64,000 bases of DNA from Agrobacterium sp. RAC06 (lineage in GTDB: Bacteria > Pseudomonadota > Alphaproteobacteria > Rhizobiales > Rhizobiaceae): assembly GCF_001713475.1 (NCBI RefSeq), contig NZ_CP016499.1, positions 4,403,501 through 4,467,500 of the forward strand, written 5' to 3'. Both the position numbers and the translations under genes were made by a program. The notes beneath the pieces were generated by a model. It had not been told where the DNA came from, did not search any database, and saw nothing but the letters and a program-made list of their open reading frames with translations. Within the stretch, counting starts at the first letter, position 1. Each line of letters begins with the position of its first letter. This document shows, piece after piece, positions 1 through 8,251 of this stretch.

Positions 1-51
1 GTGCCACTTCTGCTCTCGCCGTATGGCTATTCCACCTATCGCGGAAGCTGA
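1..51 (+). CDS. 3' end of an upstream gene (partial)
   Basis: Frame 1 is open from the first base and ends with TGA at 49-51, two bases before the ATG of the next gene. The visible tail is 16 residues, rich in Tyr, Ser and Leu (ending YRGS). The tight spacing suggests it is cotranscribed with the phosphoesterase that follows. Too little is present to name a family, and it could be chance open frame. Confidence 0.4.
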   Translation: MPLLLSPYGYSTYRGS

Positions 52-53
52 GT

Positions 54-794
54 ATGCGGTTTGCGGCGATCGCCGACATTCACGGCAATCATCTGGCGCT
101 CGAAGCGGTGCTGGCTGATATCAAGGCTCAAGGGATCGATACGGTCGTCAACCTGGGCGATTGTTTCTCGGGGCCGCTCGAGGCAGGGCTCACCGCCGAT
201 CTGCTGATACCGCTGAACGCGCTGACTGTGCGCGGCAATCATGATCGAGCGCTCATCGATCGGCCCTTCGAGGCGATGGGGGACTGGGAGAGGCCGAGCT
301 ATCCGCAATTGTCGCCGGCGCATCTCGACTGGATCAGGAGCCTGCCGGAAACGGCGCGCCTCGGCGAGGATGTCTTTCTCTGTCACGCCACGCCTGGGGA
401 CGACAACACCTATTGGACCGAGACGCTGTCGGCCGACGGCATCTTCCACCTGAAGCCGCTGGCCGAGATCGAAGCCTTGGCGGACGGTATCGATGCGACG
501 CTTATGCTCTGTGGGCACAGCCACATTCCGCGTGCCGTGCAACTCAGCGACCGCAGGCTGATCGTCAATCCCGGCAGTGTCGGCTGCCCCGGCTTCGACT
601 ACGACATACCTGTCTATCACAAGGCTCAGGCGGGTACGCCCTTTGCCAGCTATGCAATCCTGGAGAAGGCGCCGCTTGGCTGGCAGCCGAGCTTTCGGCT
701 GGTGCGCTACGACAATCTCGCCATGGCAGAGCTTGCGCGCCGCCACGGCATGATGGATTGGGTCAGTGCGCTCTCCAGCGGCTGGATCGCCTGA
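54..794 (+). CDS. Metallophosphoesterase (calcineurin-like, YfcE/MJ0936 type)
   Basis: A 246-residue cytoplasmic phosphoesterase of the small calcineurin-like fold. The metal-binding blocks appear in the expected order: DIHGN at residues 8-12, GD at 35-36, GNHD at 61-64, a CHATP histidine near residue 111, and GHSH near residue 154 followed by NPGSVG. These are the ligands of a dinuclear metal centre that hydrolyses phosphomonoesters or diesters. The physiological substrate cannot be read from sequence; proteins of this type are often annotated only as metallophosphatases. The ATG at 54 is two bases after the preceding stop. It is convergent with the hydroxy-acid dehydrogenase gene, with only six bases between their ends. 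Confidence 0.9.
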   Translation: MRFAAIADIHGNHLALEAVLADIKAQGIDTVVNLGDCFSGPLEAGLTADLLIPLNALTVRGNHDRALIDRPFEAMGDWERPSYPQLSPAHLDWIRSLPETARLGEDVFLCHATPGDDNTYWTETLSADGIFHLKPLAEIEALADGIDATLMLCGHSHIPRAVQLSDRRLIVNPGSVGCPGFDYDIPVYHKAQAGTPFASYAILEKAPLGWQPSFRLVRYDNLAMAELARRHGMMDWVSALSSGWIA

Positions 795-800
795 GGTCGC

Positions 801-1946
801 TCAGAACGGGCTTTCCGCGATGATCGACCTGTCGACATCGGCAAGCTGTCGTTTGCCGCAGAGCGCCATGGTCACATCCATCTCCTTGGCAATGATCTCC
901 AGCGCCTTGGTCACACCGTCCTTACCCATGGCGCCAAGGCCATAGAGGAAGGGGCGGCCGATATAGGTGCCCCGTGCTCCAAGCGCTACCGCCTTCAAGA
1001 CGTCCTGGCCGGAGCGGATGCCGCCATCCATATGCACTTCGATCTTGTGGCCGACGGCGTCGACGATCTTCGGCAGCATTGATATCGAGGAATGCGCCCC
1101 GTCAAGCTGGCGCCCGCCATGGTTGGAGACGACGATCGCGTCAGCGCCTGTCTTTGCTGCCATCTTGGCGTCCTCGACGTCGAGAATGCCCTTGATGATC
1201 AGCTTGCCACCCCACTGTTTCTTGATCCATTCGACATCCTTCCAGGACAGCTTGGGATCGAACTGCTCGTTGGTCCAGGCGCCGAGCGATGCAAGATCGG
1301 AGACATTCTTGGCATGGCCCTGGATGTTGCGGAATGTGCGGCGTTGGGTTTGCAGCATGTTCCAGCACCAGCGCGGGCGCATGGCCATCTGGAAGAGGTG
1401 TTTCGGCGTCAGTCGCGGCGGGGCGGACAGGCTGTTCCTGATATCCTTGTGACGCTGGCCGAGCAGCTGCAGGTCGGCGGTGAGAACCAGGGCCGAGCAT
1501 TTGGCCGCCTTGGCCCGCTCGATCAGGTTCATCACGAAGTCCCGGTCACGCATGACATAGAGCTGGAACCAGAAGGGGCGGGTGGTGACGGAGGCGACGT
1601 CCTCGATCGAGCAGATGCTCATGGTCGAGAGCGTGAAGGGCACGCCGAATTCTTCTGCCGCCTTCGCTGCCAGCATCTCGCCATCGGCATGCTGCATGCC
1701 GGTGAGGCCGGTCGGGGCTAGCGCCACCGGCATTTTCACCTTCTCGCCGACCATAGTCGTTTCGAGCGTCCGGCCGCTCATGTCGACCAGCACGCGCTGG
1801 CGCAGCTTGATCCTGGCAAAGTCGCTCTCATTGGCGCGATAGGTGCTCTCGGTATAGGAGCCGCTGTCGGCATAGTCGAAGAAGAGCTTTGGCACGCGTT
1901 TGCGCGCGAGTTCCTTCAGGTCGGAGATTTCGAGAATGGGGGCCAT
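801..1946 (-). CDS. lldD: FMN-dependent alpha-hydroxy-acid dehydrogenase (L-lactate dehydrogenase type)
   Basis: A 381-residue TIM-barrel flavoenzyme of the L-lactate dehydrogenase/glycolate oxidase family. It would oxidise an L-2-hydroxy acid to the 2-oxo acid using FMN. The active-site block SNHGGRQLDG is at 274-283 with catalytic His276, and the FMN-phosphate block DGGIRSG follows near residue 308. No signal peptide is seen; LldD proteins associate with the inner face of the membrane and feed quinones. It is the last gene of a minus-strand run behind puuD, guaD and a K+ channel gene, 36 bases after the latter. Lactate is the usual substrate, but the company of purine genes leaves another hydroxy acid possible. 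Confidence 0.88.
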   Translation of the reverse strand: MAPILEISDLKELARKRVPKLFFDYADSGSYTESTYRANESDFARIKLRQRVLVDMSGRTLETTMVGEKVKMPVALAPTGLTGMQHADGEMLAAKAAEEFGVPFTLSTMSICSIEDVASVTTRPFWFQLYVMRDRDFVMNLIERAKAAKCSALVLTADLQLLGQRHKDIRNSLSAPPRLTPKHLFQMAMRPRWCWNMLQTQRRTFRNIQGHAKNVSDLASLGAWTNEQFDPKLSWKDVEWIKKQWGGKLIIKGILDVEDAKMAAKTGADAIVVSNHGGRQLDGAHSSISMLPKIVDAVGHKIEVHMDGGIRSGQDVLKAVALGARGTYIGRPFLYGLGAMGKDGVTKALEIIAKEMDVTMALCGKRQLADVDRSIIAESPF

Positions 1947-1982
1947 GATTTCATGCCTTTCGGGATTGACGACAGTGGGCCA

Positions 1983-2417
1983 TTAGAAGTGCTCGCCGGA
2001 TTTGAAGGGGCCGACACGCATGCCGGCTGCGATGAGATAGGCGGTCGACCAGCCGATCAGCAGGAAGCCGTTGACACCTTCGAGAGCTGCCAGCATGCGC
2101 CATTCCGGATGCGGGACCACGTCGCCGAAACCGACGGTGGAAAAGGTCGTGGTGGAGAAGTAGAGGGCGGTCTCGAAATCGTCGACGACGCCGAGCAGGC
2201 TGTAGGCGGCGGCCCAGAGCCAGACTTCCGCCGTCAAGACGGCAAACACGCCGATGACAACGGTGTTCATGGCGAGCAGGCGGCTTCTGTGGCCATGCAG
2301 GCGAATGCGGTCGGTGACCCAGGCCATGACATGTGTGACGCCCATCAGGCCGAAGGTGTGGATGACCACCGTCAGCGAGATCATCAGCGTGCCGAGCGCG
2401 AGGTTGGTCAACAGCAT
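1983..2417 (-). CDS. Small two-pore-helix potassium channel family protein
   Basis: A 144-residue integral membrane protein of the bacterial ion-channel (Ion_trans_2) type. Hydrophobic stretches lie at roughly residues 3-30, 50-75 and 112-131. The K+ selectivity filter TVGFGD is at 94-99, between the last two. There is no recognisable cytoplasmic RCK or nucleotide-binding regulatory domain, so gating is unknown. It sits 27 bases downstream of guanine deaminase and 36 bases upstream of the hydroxy-acid dehydrogenase, apparently in the same transcript. A K+ channel inside a purine-degradation operon is unexpected, and its link to the pathway is not evident. Confidence 0.85.
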   Translation of the reverse strand: MLLTNLALGTLMISLTVVIHTFGLMGVTHVMAWVTDRIRLHGHRSRLLAMNTVVIGVFAVLTAEVWLWAAAYSLLGVVDDFETALYFSTTTFSTVGFGDVVPHPEWRMLAALEGVNGFLLIGWSTAYLIAAGMRVGPFKSGEHF

Positions 2418-2444
2418 GGATCCGTTCCCTCCCTCGGGGCTGCT

Positions 2445-3764
2445 TCAAAGGCCGGATTGTGGCTTCGAGGCCTTGCCTGCCACATAGGTTTCCACCACCG
2501 CGCGATCGTCGCCCAGTGTCTGCAGCAGGAAGAGTTCTTCGGTAAGTGATGTGACGGTTTCCATCCGCAGTCGCATCGCGGGGGTCGCGGCGGCATTGAG
2601 CACGACGATATCGGCATCGGTGCCTTCGTCCAGCGTACCGATGCGGTCGGCGGAATCGAGCGCCACGGCGTTGCCGAGGGTCATGTGGTAGAAGCTTTCA
2701 AGCGGGTTCAGCCGCTCGCCCAGCAGTTGCTGGATCTTGTAGGCCTCGTCCATGGTCTTCAGCATGGAATAGCTCGAGCCGCCGCCGATGTCGGTTGCGA
2801 CCGCGACGGTCACAGGCTTTTCGCGCCGCTGGATTGCCTTCAGCGGAAACAGGCCGGAGCCGAGGAAAAGGTTGGAGGTCGGGCAATGGACCGCGACCGC
2901 ACCGCTCTCCGCCATGGCATCCGCTTCGCGCTCCGATAGGTGGATCGCATGGCCGAAGAGGGCCTTTTTCCGCAGCAGACCATAGCGCGCATAGATGTCG
3001 GTATAGTCGGTGGCGTCAGGATAGAGTTCGCAGGTGTAGCGGATCTCGTCGTGATTCTCAGACAGATGCGTCTGGATATGCAGGTCCGGAAATTCTTCCG
3101 CCAGCGTCTGCGTCATCGCCATCTGCTCGGGCGTGGACGTAATGGCAAAGCGCGGTGTGATGGCAACGTGATTGCGGCCCTTGCCATGCCATTGTTCGAT
3201 CACGGCGCGGGTCTCGTCATAACCGAGCTGCGGCGTGTCGAGCAGGCCTTGCGGGGCGTTGCGGTCCATCATCACCTTGCCGCCGATCATCAGCGTGCCG
3301 CGACGCAGGCTTTCCGCAAAGAAGGCATCGGCGGACGCCTTGTGCACCGAGCAATAGGCCACCGCTGTGGTCGTGCCCTGGCGCAGGAATTCGTCGAAAA
3401 ACTGGATGGCAATCCGCTCGGCATGGGCGCTTTCCACGAAGCGGCATTCCTCGGGGAAGGTATAGGTATCAAGCCATTCCAGCAGATTGGCGGCATAGGA
3501 GGCGATCACCTGCATCTGCGGGAAATGCACGTGGCAATCGATCAGGCCGGGCAGGATCAGATGCGGGCGATGGTCGATCTCGGTCGCTTCTGCGCTAGTC
3601 TTCGACTTCACATCCGTATAGGCACCGACAGCGGCAATCTTGCCATCTCGGACCAGCAGCGCGCCGTCCTCTTCATAGAGATAGCTTTCGCGGTCGCCGG
3701 CATGCTCAGGTGCCTGGCGAAAAGAGAGGAGGCGGCCGCGGATCAGGGTCTCAGTTGTCATCAT
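2445..3764 (-). CDS. guaD: Guanine deaminase
   Basis: A 439-residue metal-dependent amidohydrolase that converts guanine to xanthine and ammonia. The N-terminal metal ligands are in CHVHFPQ, with His78 and His80, after the family-typical PGLID. Downstream are QTHLSEN (third ligand region), FGHAIHL and the ATDIGGG segment holding the catalytic Asp. Length and motif order match bacterial GuaD. The ATG at 3764 overlaps the puuD stop as ATGA, so the two are probably translationally coupled. With puuD and the xdh genes nearby, guanine would flow through xanthine to urate and then 5-hydroxyisourate. Confidence 0.95.
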   Translation of the reverse strand: MMTTETLIRGRLLSFRQAPEHAGDRESYLYEEDGALLVRDGKIAAVGAYTDVKSKTSAEATEIDHRPHLILPGLIDCHVHFPQMQVIASYAANLLEWLDTYTFPEECRFVESAHAERIAIQFFDEFLRQGTTTAVAYCSVHKASADAFFAESLRRGTLMIGGKVMMDRNAPQGLLDTPQLGYDETRAVIEQWHGKGRNHVAITPRFAITSTPEQMAMTQTLAEEFPDLHIQTHLSENHDEIRYTCELYPDATDYTDIYARYGLLRKKALFGHAIHLSEREADAMAESGAVAVHCPTSNLFLGSGLFPLKAIQRREKPVTVAVATDIGGGSSYSMLKTMDEAYKIQQLLGERLNPLESFYHMTLGNAVALDSADRIGTLDEGTDADIVVLNAAATPAMRLRMETVTSLTEELFLLQTLGDDRAVVETYVAGKASKPQSGL

Positions 3765-4993
3765 TTACCTTCGACCGTCGTCTCGTACCAGGCGACGAGC
3801 AGCTTGCGCTCTTCGCTTGAGAGATCGGTGATGTTTCCGGGCGGCATGGCATCGCTGCGGCCGGCCTGGAGATAGATTTCACGGGCATGGGCGGCGATCT
3901 CGCCGTCCGTTTCCAGCTTCACATTCTTCGGTGCCCGCGCAATGCCTTCCCAGACAGGTTCGGCTGCGTGGCACATCGAACAGCGGCCCTGTACGACATC
4001 ACGCACCGCTTCGAAATGGCCGTTTGCAACAAAGGTCTGTTCACGCGTGGAAAGGCGCGCCTGTTCCTCCTCGCCCGTCAGCACCTTTGGCACCGTCGAG
4101 AGCCACATGATGACGATGAAGATCAGCACCGTGACCAGCCAGGTCCAGGTCGGCTTGCCCTTGCGGGCATGGGTGGTGTTGAACCAGTGGCGGATGGTGA
4201 CGCCCATCAGGAAGACAAGGGCTGCGATGATCCAGTTGAACTCCGTGGCAAAGGCCAGCGGATAGTGGTTCGACAGCATAAAGAAGATGACGGGCAGCGT
4301 GAGGTAATTGTTGTGCAGCGAGCGCTGCTTGGCGATCACGCCGTATTTCGGATCGGGTGTGCGGCCGGCGATCAGGTCGGCGACGACGATCTTCTGATTG
4401 GGGATGATGATGAAGAAGACATTCGCCGACATGATGGTGGCGGTAAACGCGCCCAGATGCAGGAAGGCGGCGCGACCGGTGAACACTTGCGTATAGCCCC
4501 AGGCCATGGCGATCAGCACGACATAAAGGATGGCCATCAGGCCCCAGGTGTTGCGGCCGAGCGGCGACTTGCAAAGGAGGTCATACAGGATCCAGCCGAC
4601 GGCGAGCGACGCCAGCGACAGGCCAATCGCCTGCCAGGGCTCGATGTCGAGCACCGTGCGGTCGATCAGGAACAGATCGGCGCCGCCGTAATAGACCACG
4701 GCCAGCAGGGCAAAGCCCGATAGCCAGGTGGCGTAGCTTTCCCATTTGAACCAGGTCAGGTGCTCCGGCATCGAGGCGGGCGCGACCAGATATTTCTGGA
4801 TATGGTAGAAGCCGCCGCCATGCACCTGCCATTCCTCGCCATAGGCGCCGACGGGCAGGCCCGGGCGCTTCACCAGGCCGAGATCGAGCGCAATGAAATA
4901 GAAGGACGAGCCGATCCAGGCGATGGCCGTGATCACATGCAGCCAGCGGACAGCAAAGTTCAGCCATTCCCAGGCGATCGCGTATTCATACAT
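3761..4993 (-). CDS. puuD: Urate hydroxylase PuuD (membrane protein with C-terminal cytochrome c domain)
   Basis: A 410-residue urate oxidase of the PuuD type. It has an N-terminal multi-spanning membrane domain (eight or so hydrophobic segments up to about residue 290) and a C-terminal class I cytochrome c domain. The haem-c motif CSMCH is at 338-342, with a probable axial Met at 383 in AMPPG. This family oxidises urate to 5-hydroxyisourate and passes electrons to the respiratory chain; it was established in Agrobacterium. The open frame extends further upstream, but the ATG at 4993 begins the conserved MYEYAIAWEW start and follows a purine-rich AAAGGGG. It heads the operon with guaD. Confidence 0.93.
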   Translation of the reverse strand: MYEYAIAWEWLNFAVRWLHVITAIAWIGSSFYFIALDLGLVKRPGLPVGAYGEEWQVHGGGFYHIQKYLVAPASMPEHLTWFKWESYATWLSGFALLAVVYYGGADLFLIDRTVLDIEPWQAIGLSLASLAVGWILYDLLCKSPLGRNTWGLMAILYVVLIAMAWGYTQVFTGRAAFLHLGAFTATIMSANVFFIIIPNQKIVVADLIAGRTPDPKYGVIAKQRSLHNNYLTLPVIFFMLSNHYPLAFATEFNWIIAALVFLMGVTIRHWFNTTHARKGKPTWTWLVTVLIFIVIMWLSTVPKVLTGEEEQARLSTREQTFVANGHFEAVRDVVQGRCSMCHAAEPVWEGIARAPKNVKLETDGEIAAHAREIYLQAGRSDAMPPGNITDLSSEERKLLVAWYETTVEGK

Positions 4994-5130
4994 CAGAGAA
5001 TTCCCCTTTCGTCCTCCCGGCCGGACAGTGTGGAAAATATTGCGCTGCAAGGGAAGCCCTCGCGAACACGGGGAGGGCCTTGAAGGGCGATTTATGCAGA
5101 GATTCTTTTCTTGCCGAGAAGTCTGTGAAA

Positions 5131-6030
5131 TCAGGGCGCTTTTTCGGCTTCGAGCGTGGCCGTGAGCCATGTCTCGAAGGCCTTGATTTTGGGCTGGTTG
5201 CCGCGTGTCTGTGGGTAGACGAGCCAATAAGTGTTGTCGTCGGTCCAGCTGATGTCGAAGGGGCGAATCAGACGGCCCGACAACAGATCATCCTGCACAT
5301 AGAACGGGCTCAGCATTGCCACACCGTGGCCGGCAAGGGCGGCACCTGCTTCGAGATCAAGCACTCCGAGGGCATCGAGCCTGCGCGCGGATTTTGGCGG
5401 TGCCTCAAGGCCAGCAAGCTGAAACCAGTAGCGCCAACGCAGATCATCATGACTGATCCATGGCAGTTTTAGAAGGTCTGCAGGCTCGTTGACCCCGCCT
5501 ATTGTGTCTGCAAGCTTCGGACTGAGTACGGGCGTGTAGGCAAGCCTGATCAATTCGCGACAGGTGAGGCCAGGCCAAGGGCCCCGTCCGACTCTTATGG
5601 CGACATCGGCCGTCTGACGGTTGAAGTCCGTGAGGGTTGATCCGCGCAAGAGGCGCACGGCAATGTTGGGATGCTGCAACTGAAAGCCGCCGAGGGTGCG
5701 GGCCAGCCATTGCGACGCGAATGTGGGCGAGGAGTGGATTTCAAGGATCTCGTCGTCGCCGCGTGCTGCGCCTGACATCGCTTCCTGGAGCAAGGTGAAG
5801 GCCTCGGACACCTTTGGCAGGAGACGTTCGCCGGTGGCGGTCATTTCTATCCGACGTGGCAAACGTAGAAAAAGCCTTTCTCCCAAATGCTCCTCCAGGA
5901 GCTTGATCTGGTAGCTGACCGCCGTCTGGGTCATGCCGAGCTCGTCGCCGGCTTTTGTGAAGCTCGACAGGCGCGCCACGGCCTCAAAGACACGAAGGGC
6001 ATTTAGCGGCAGTTGGCGCGACAGCTTCAT
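5131..6030 (-). CDS. LysR family transcriptional regulator (GcvA-like)
   Basis: A 299-residue LysR-type regulator. The N-terminal winged helix-turn-helix (about residues 10-65) contains SSFTKAGDELGMTQTAVSYQI, followed by EEHLGERLF and a periplasmic-binding-protein-like effector domain. The start resembles the GcvA/AmpR subgroup (RQLPLNALRVFEAVARL). It is divergent from the small DUF1127-type gene, and the intergenic space holds a perfect ATC-N9-GAT palindrome. That arrangement suggests it controls its own promoter and the small gene. It also lies 137 bases upstream of puuD on the same strand, so a role in purine genes cannot be excluded. The effector is unknown. Confidence 0.92.
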   Translation of the reverse strand: MKLSRQLPLNALRVFEAVARLSSFTKAGDELGMTQTAVSYQIKLLEEHLGERLFLRLPRRIEMTATGERLLPKVSEAFTLLQEAMSGAARGDDEILEIHSSPTFASQWLARTLGGFQLQHPNIAVRLLRGSTLTDFNRQTADVAIRVGRGPWPGLTCRELIRLAYTPVLSPKLADTIGGVNEPADLLKLPWISHDDLRWRYWFQLAGLEAPPKSARRLDALGVLDLEAGAALAGHGVAMLSPFYVQDDLLSGRLIRPFDISWTDDNTYWLVYPQTRGNQPKIKAFETWLTATLEAEKAP

Positions 6031-6094
6031 GGATCAACTCTCTTTATCCATCGCCAGCGTAATTGAATTGGATCCGGCGGGCAATCGGCGGCAC

Positions 6095-6111
6095 TATCTG
6101 CGCATCAGATA
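6095..6111. promoter_or_regulatory. LysR-type operator palindrome (ATC-N9-GAT)
   Basis: Perfect inverted repeat with 6-base arms TATCTG and CAGATA around a 5-base centre. It contains ATC-N9-GAT, which fits the T-N11-A rule for LysR-family boxes. It lies between the divergent LysR gene (start 6030) and the DUF1127-type gene (start 6141). Confidence 0.6.
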
Positions 6112-6140
6112 GAAACGAATTGATGCGCGTGGAGGCAGAG

Positions 6141-6362
6141 ATGGTGTCCGCGATAGGACGGTTCATGCCCGGATCAGAGGGTATCAAACAATGGCTGCGG
6201 GAAACCCTCTCGCGGCGGAAACGGCGTCGGCGGTTCTCCGTAGACGCGTTGCCGGATGACCTGCGACGTGACGTGGGGTTGGAGGCCAAGGGTGACATGC
6301 AGCGTCGGCTGGAAGAGTCACATAGGCTGCTGCTCGATCGTATGCGGTCCGGGGCCCTGTGA
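6141..6362 (+). CDS. Small DUF1127-type protein
   Basis: A 73-residue basic protein whose middle carries a run of Arg/Lys and the segment ALPDDLRRDVGLE. This resembles the conserved DUF1127 (YjiS-like) core, in which a short helix with LxDxLLxDIGL follows an Arg-rich stretch. An open frame extends upstream from a TTG at 6063. The ATG at 6141 is preferred because GGAGG stands five bases before it. DUF1127 proteins in alphaproteobacteria often sit beside a GcvA-like LysR gene, as here, and some have been linked to RNA turnover and phosphate or stress physiology. No direct function can be assigned. Confidence 0.65.
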   Translation: MVSAIGRFMPGSEGIKQWLRETLSRRKRRRRFSVDALPDDLRRDVGLEAKGDMQRRLEESHRLLLDRMRSGAL

Positions 6363-6434
6363 ATGGAAAGTCAATGGATAGAGCAGGTTGGCACGCAATT
6401 CTGCAGATGTGATTCCGCTTGTTCGGATATCGCT

Positions 6435-7235
6435 TCAGGGGAGCAACACAGCAAGCAATTCGGCCGCCACCATCGCTGCAATCACCGCCGGACGCTTGTC
6501 TTTCACCGTGCTGCCACCAATCGGCAGGACAAGCCGGTCGATTGCCGCCCGGCCAGTTCCCTCTCGCTCCAGGAAGGAGGCAAAGGTGGCGCGCTTGGTC
6601 TTCGAGCCGATCATGCCGACATAGGCAAGGTCGGTACGACCGAGCGCTTCCTTTGCGATCAGGAAATCCAATGCATGGTCGTGGGTGAGGATGACGGCGG
6701 CACCGCCCGATTTCAGCTTTGCCACCTCGGCCTCGGGCATCGCGACGCGGCGGAAGGCGATGCCGTCGGGTACCTCTCCGTCGATCTGCGGTCGTGAGTC
6801 AATCAGTGTGACGTTCAGCGGGAGAGGGGCGAGTGCCTGGGCTAGCGCGAGGCCGACATGGCCAGCGCCGAAGACCATGACTTCGGGGAAATGCGCCCGC
6901 TCTCCGGCGAGGCGTTGCAACAGTGCCTCCCGGACGGCCGGATCAATCCTGCGGAGGGACAGACGTACCCGCCCGCCGCAGCACTGGCCGATTTCAGGGC
7001 CGAGCGGCACATCCAGCTCGGTTTGCGCCGTTTCACCCGCCATTATCCTGCGGGCGCAGTCGATGGCCATGAACTCCAGATAGCCGCCTCCGATCGTGCC
7101 CCAGAGTGCTGTTTCGGCCACCAGCATCAACGTGCCGGCCTCGCGCGGCGTCGAGCCTTTGGCCTCGACGACTTCGACGAGGATGGCGTCAGGATGGGAA
7201 ACAAGGAAGGCGGGGAGGGTGGCGACAGTCATCAT
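6435..7235 (-). CDS. xdhC: Xanthine dehydrogenase accessory protein XdhC
   Basis: A 266-residue protein of the XdhC/CoxI family. It binds molybdenum cofactor, favours its sulfuration and inserts it into xanthine dehydrogenase. The N-terminal domain carries VEAKGSTPREAGT and GTIGGGYLE. The C-terminal Rossmann fold has GAGHVGLALAQAL near residue 122 and IGSKTK near 210. It is separated from xdhAB by an oppositely oriented membrane-protein gene, so it must be expressed from its own promoter. Two adjacent ATGs compete at 7235 and 7232; an AGGA stands upstream. Confidence 0.93.
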   Translation of the reverse strand: MMTVATLPAFLVSHPDAILVEVVEAKGSTPREAGTLMLVAETALWGTIGGGYLEFMAIDCARRIMAGETAQTELDVPLGPEIGQCCGGRVRLSLRRIDPAVREALLQRLAGERAHFPEVMVFGAGHVGLALAQALAPLPLNVTLIDSRPQIDGEVPDGIAFRRVAMPEAEVAKLKSGGAAVILTHDHALDFLIAKEALGRTDLAYVGMIGSKTKRATFASFLEREGTGRAAIDRLVLPIGGSTVKDKRPAVIAAMVAAELLAVLLP

Positions 7236-7362
7236 GGGCTGATCCTAGCACCAGGCAGTGGGAACTGGACAGCGGGGCTTCTGGTTTATTCCACCGAGGT
7301 TTAAGCACGCCCGTAACATGTCAGCCGTGTTATGGTTCGGCATGAGAGGCTTGGGAGCGGGA

Positions 7363-8247
7363 ATGACCAGAACCAAAGGCTTGATCGTCTGGCTGCTTGT
7401 TGCGGCTTTCGCCGTAGCGCTTTTTCTCGTCAATCCGCTGGCGGATGTCGCCGCTCGGTTCAGCCGCGACGTCACGCTCGGTAGCGGCGCGCTTTACACG
7501 ACCTTGCGGGTTGCGAACTCGGTGATGAGCGTGGCCCGCGATGCCGATGTTACCGGCGGGGTGGGCGTCGCCTCCGTTACCGCGAGCCCCGGCCAGTTGC
7601 TGCAGCCCGTGATCAACACAATCGAGCGGATGGTCGACCTGCTGTTCGGGCTTGCCATCGTCTCCGGCATCCTGTCGTTGGTGCTGGTGCCCGTTGCGAA
7701 GGTTGCCTCCATCGGCCTTGCGGCCTGCGCGCTGTTTTGTGCCGGCATGACGCTGACCGCCCGGCGGGTACCGCCGATGCTGGAGCGCCTGACGCGGTCG
7801 GTCATGGTGCTTGGTGTCCTCGGCGCCGTTCTGTTGCCGGCATCCTATACAATCGCCTTCTATGCCGGCGATGCGATCACGGATCGGGCCTGGACCCATG
7901 CGACCGAGGTTTTCGATCAAATGCGCGGTCAGCATGCAGCGGTGGGCCTTGATGACGAGGCCGCAGGAATGGCTGGCGCCCTTACACCCACCGATCGGAT
8001 CCCGCCGGCAGAGGACGGCATGTTTGACCGTCTCGGCACGGCATTCACGGGCACCCTGCAGGCCGCTTCCGACATGGCGGCCACGGCGGCAGCGAATGCG
8101 CAGATCATCCGCGATGGCGTCGCGATCTCGACGGATCTGTTTGCCGCCTCGATCGGCATTGCAACGGCCTATCTGGTCAAGCTGCTCGTGCTGCCGATCC
8201 TGATCCTGGCAGCCATGCTCTACCTGATGCGATCCGCGCTGCGCTGA
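7363..8247 (+). CDS. Putative membrane protein of unknown family
   Basis: A 294-residue protein with about five hydrophobic segments: residues 5-24, two near 90-130, one near 145-165, and a C-terminal span near 265-287. A soluble, Ala/Asp/Thr-rich stretch lies between the fourth and fifth. No catalytic motif was recognised. The open frame begins at 7258, but the ATG at 7363 has GGGAG five bases upstream and directly precedes the first membrane span; ATG 7342 is an alternative. It is inserted between xdhC and xdhB in the opposite direction and ends four bases from the xdhB stop. A link to xanthine dehydrogenase is only positional. Confidence 0.7.
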   Translation: MTRTKGLIVWLLVAAFAVALFLVNPLADVAARFSRDVTLGSGALYTTLRVANSVMSVARDADVTGGVGVASVTASPGQLLQPVINTIERMVDLLFGLAIVSGILSLVLVPVAKVASIGLAACALFCAGMTLTARRVPPMLERLTRSVMVLGVLGAVLLPASYTIAFYAGDAITDRAWTHATEVFDQMRGQHAAVGLDDEAAGMAGALTPTDRIPPAEDGMFDRLGTAFTGTLQAASDMAATAAANAQIIRDGVAISTDLFAASIGIATAYLVKLLVLPILILAAMLYLMRSALR

Positions 8248-8251
8248 GCTT

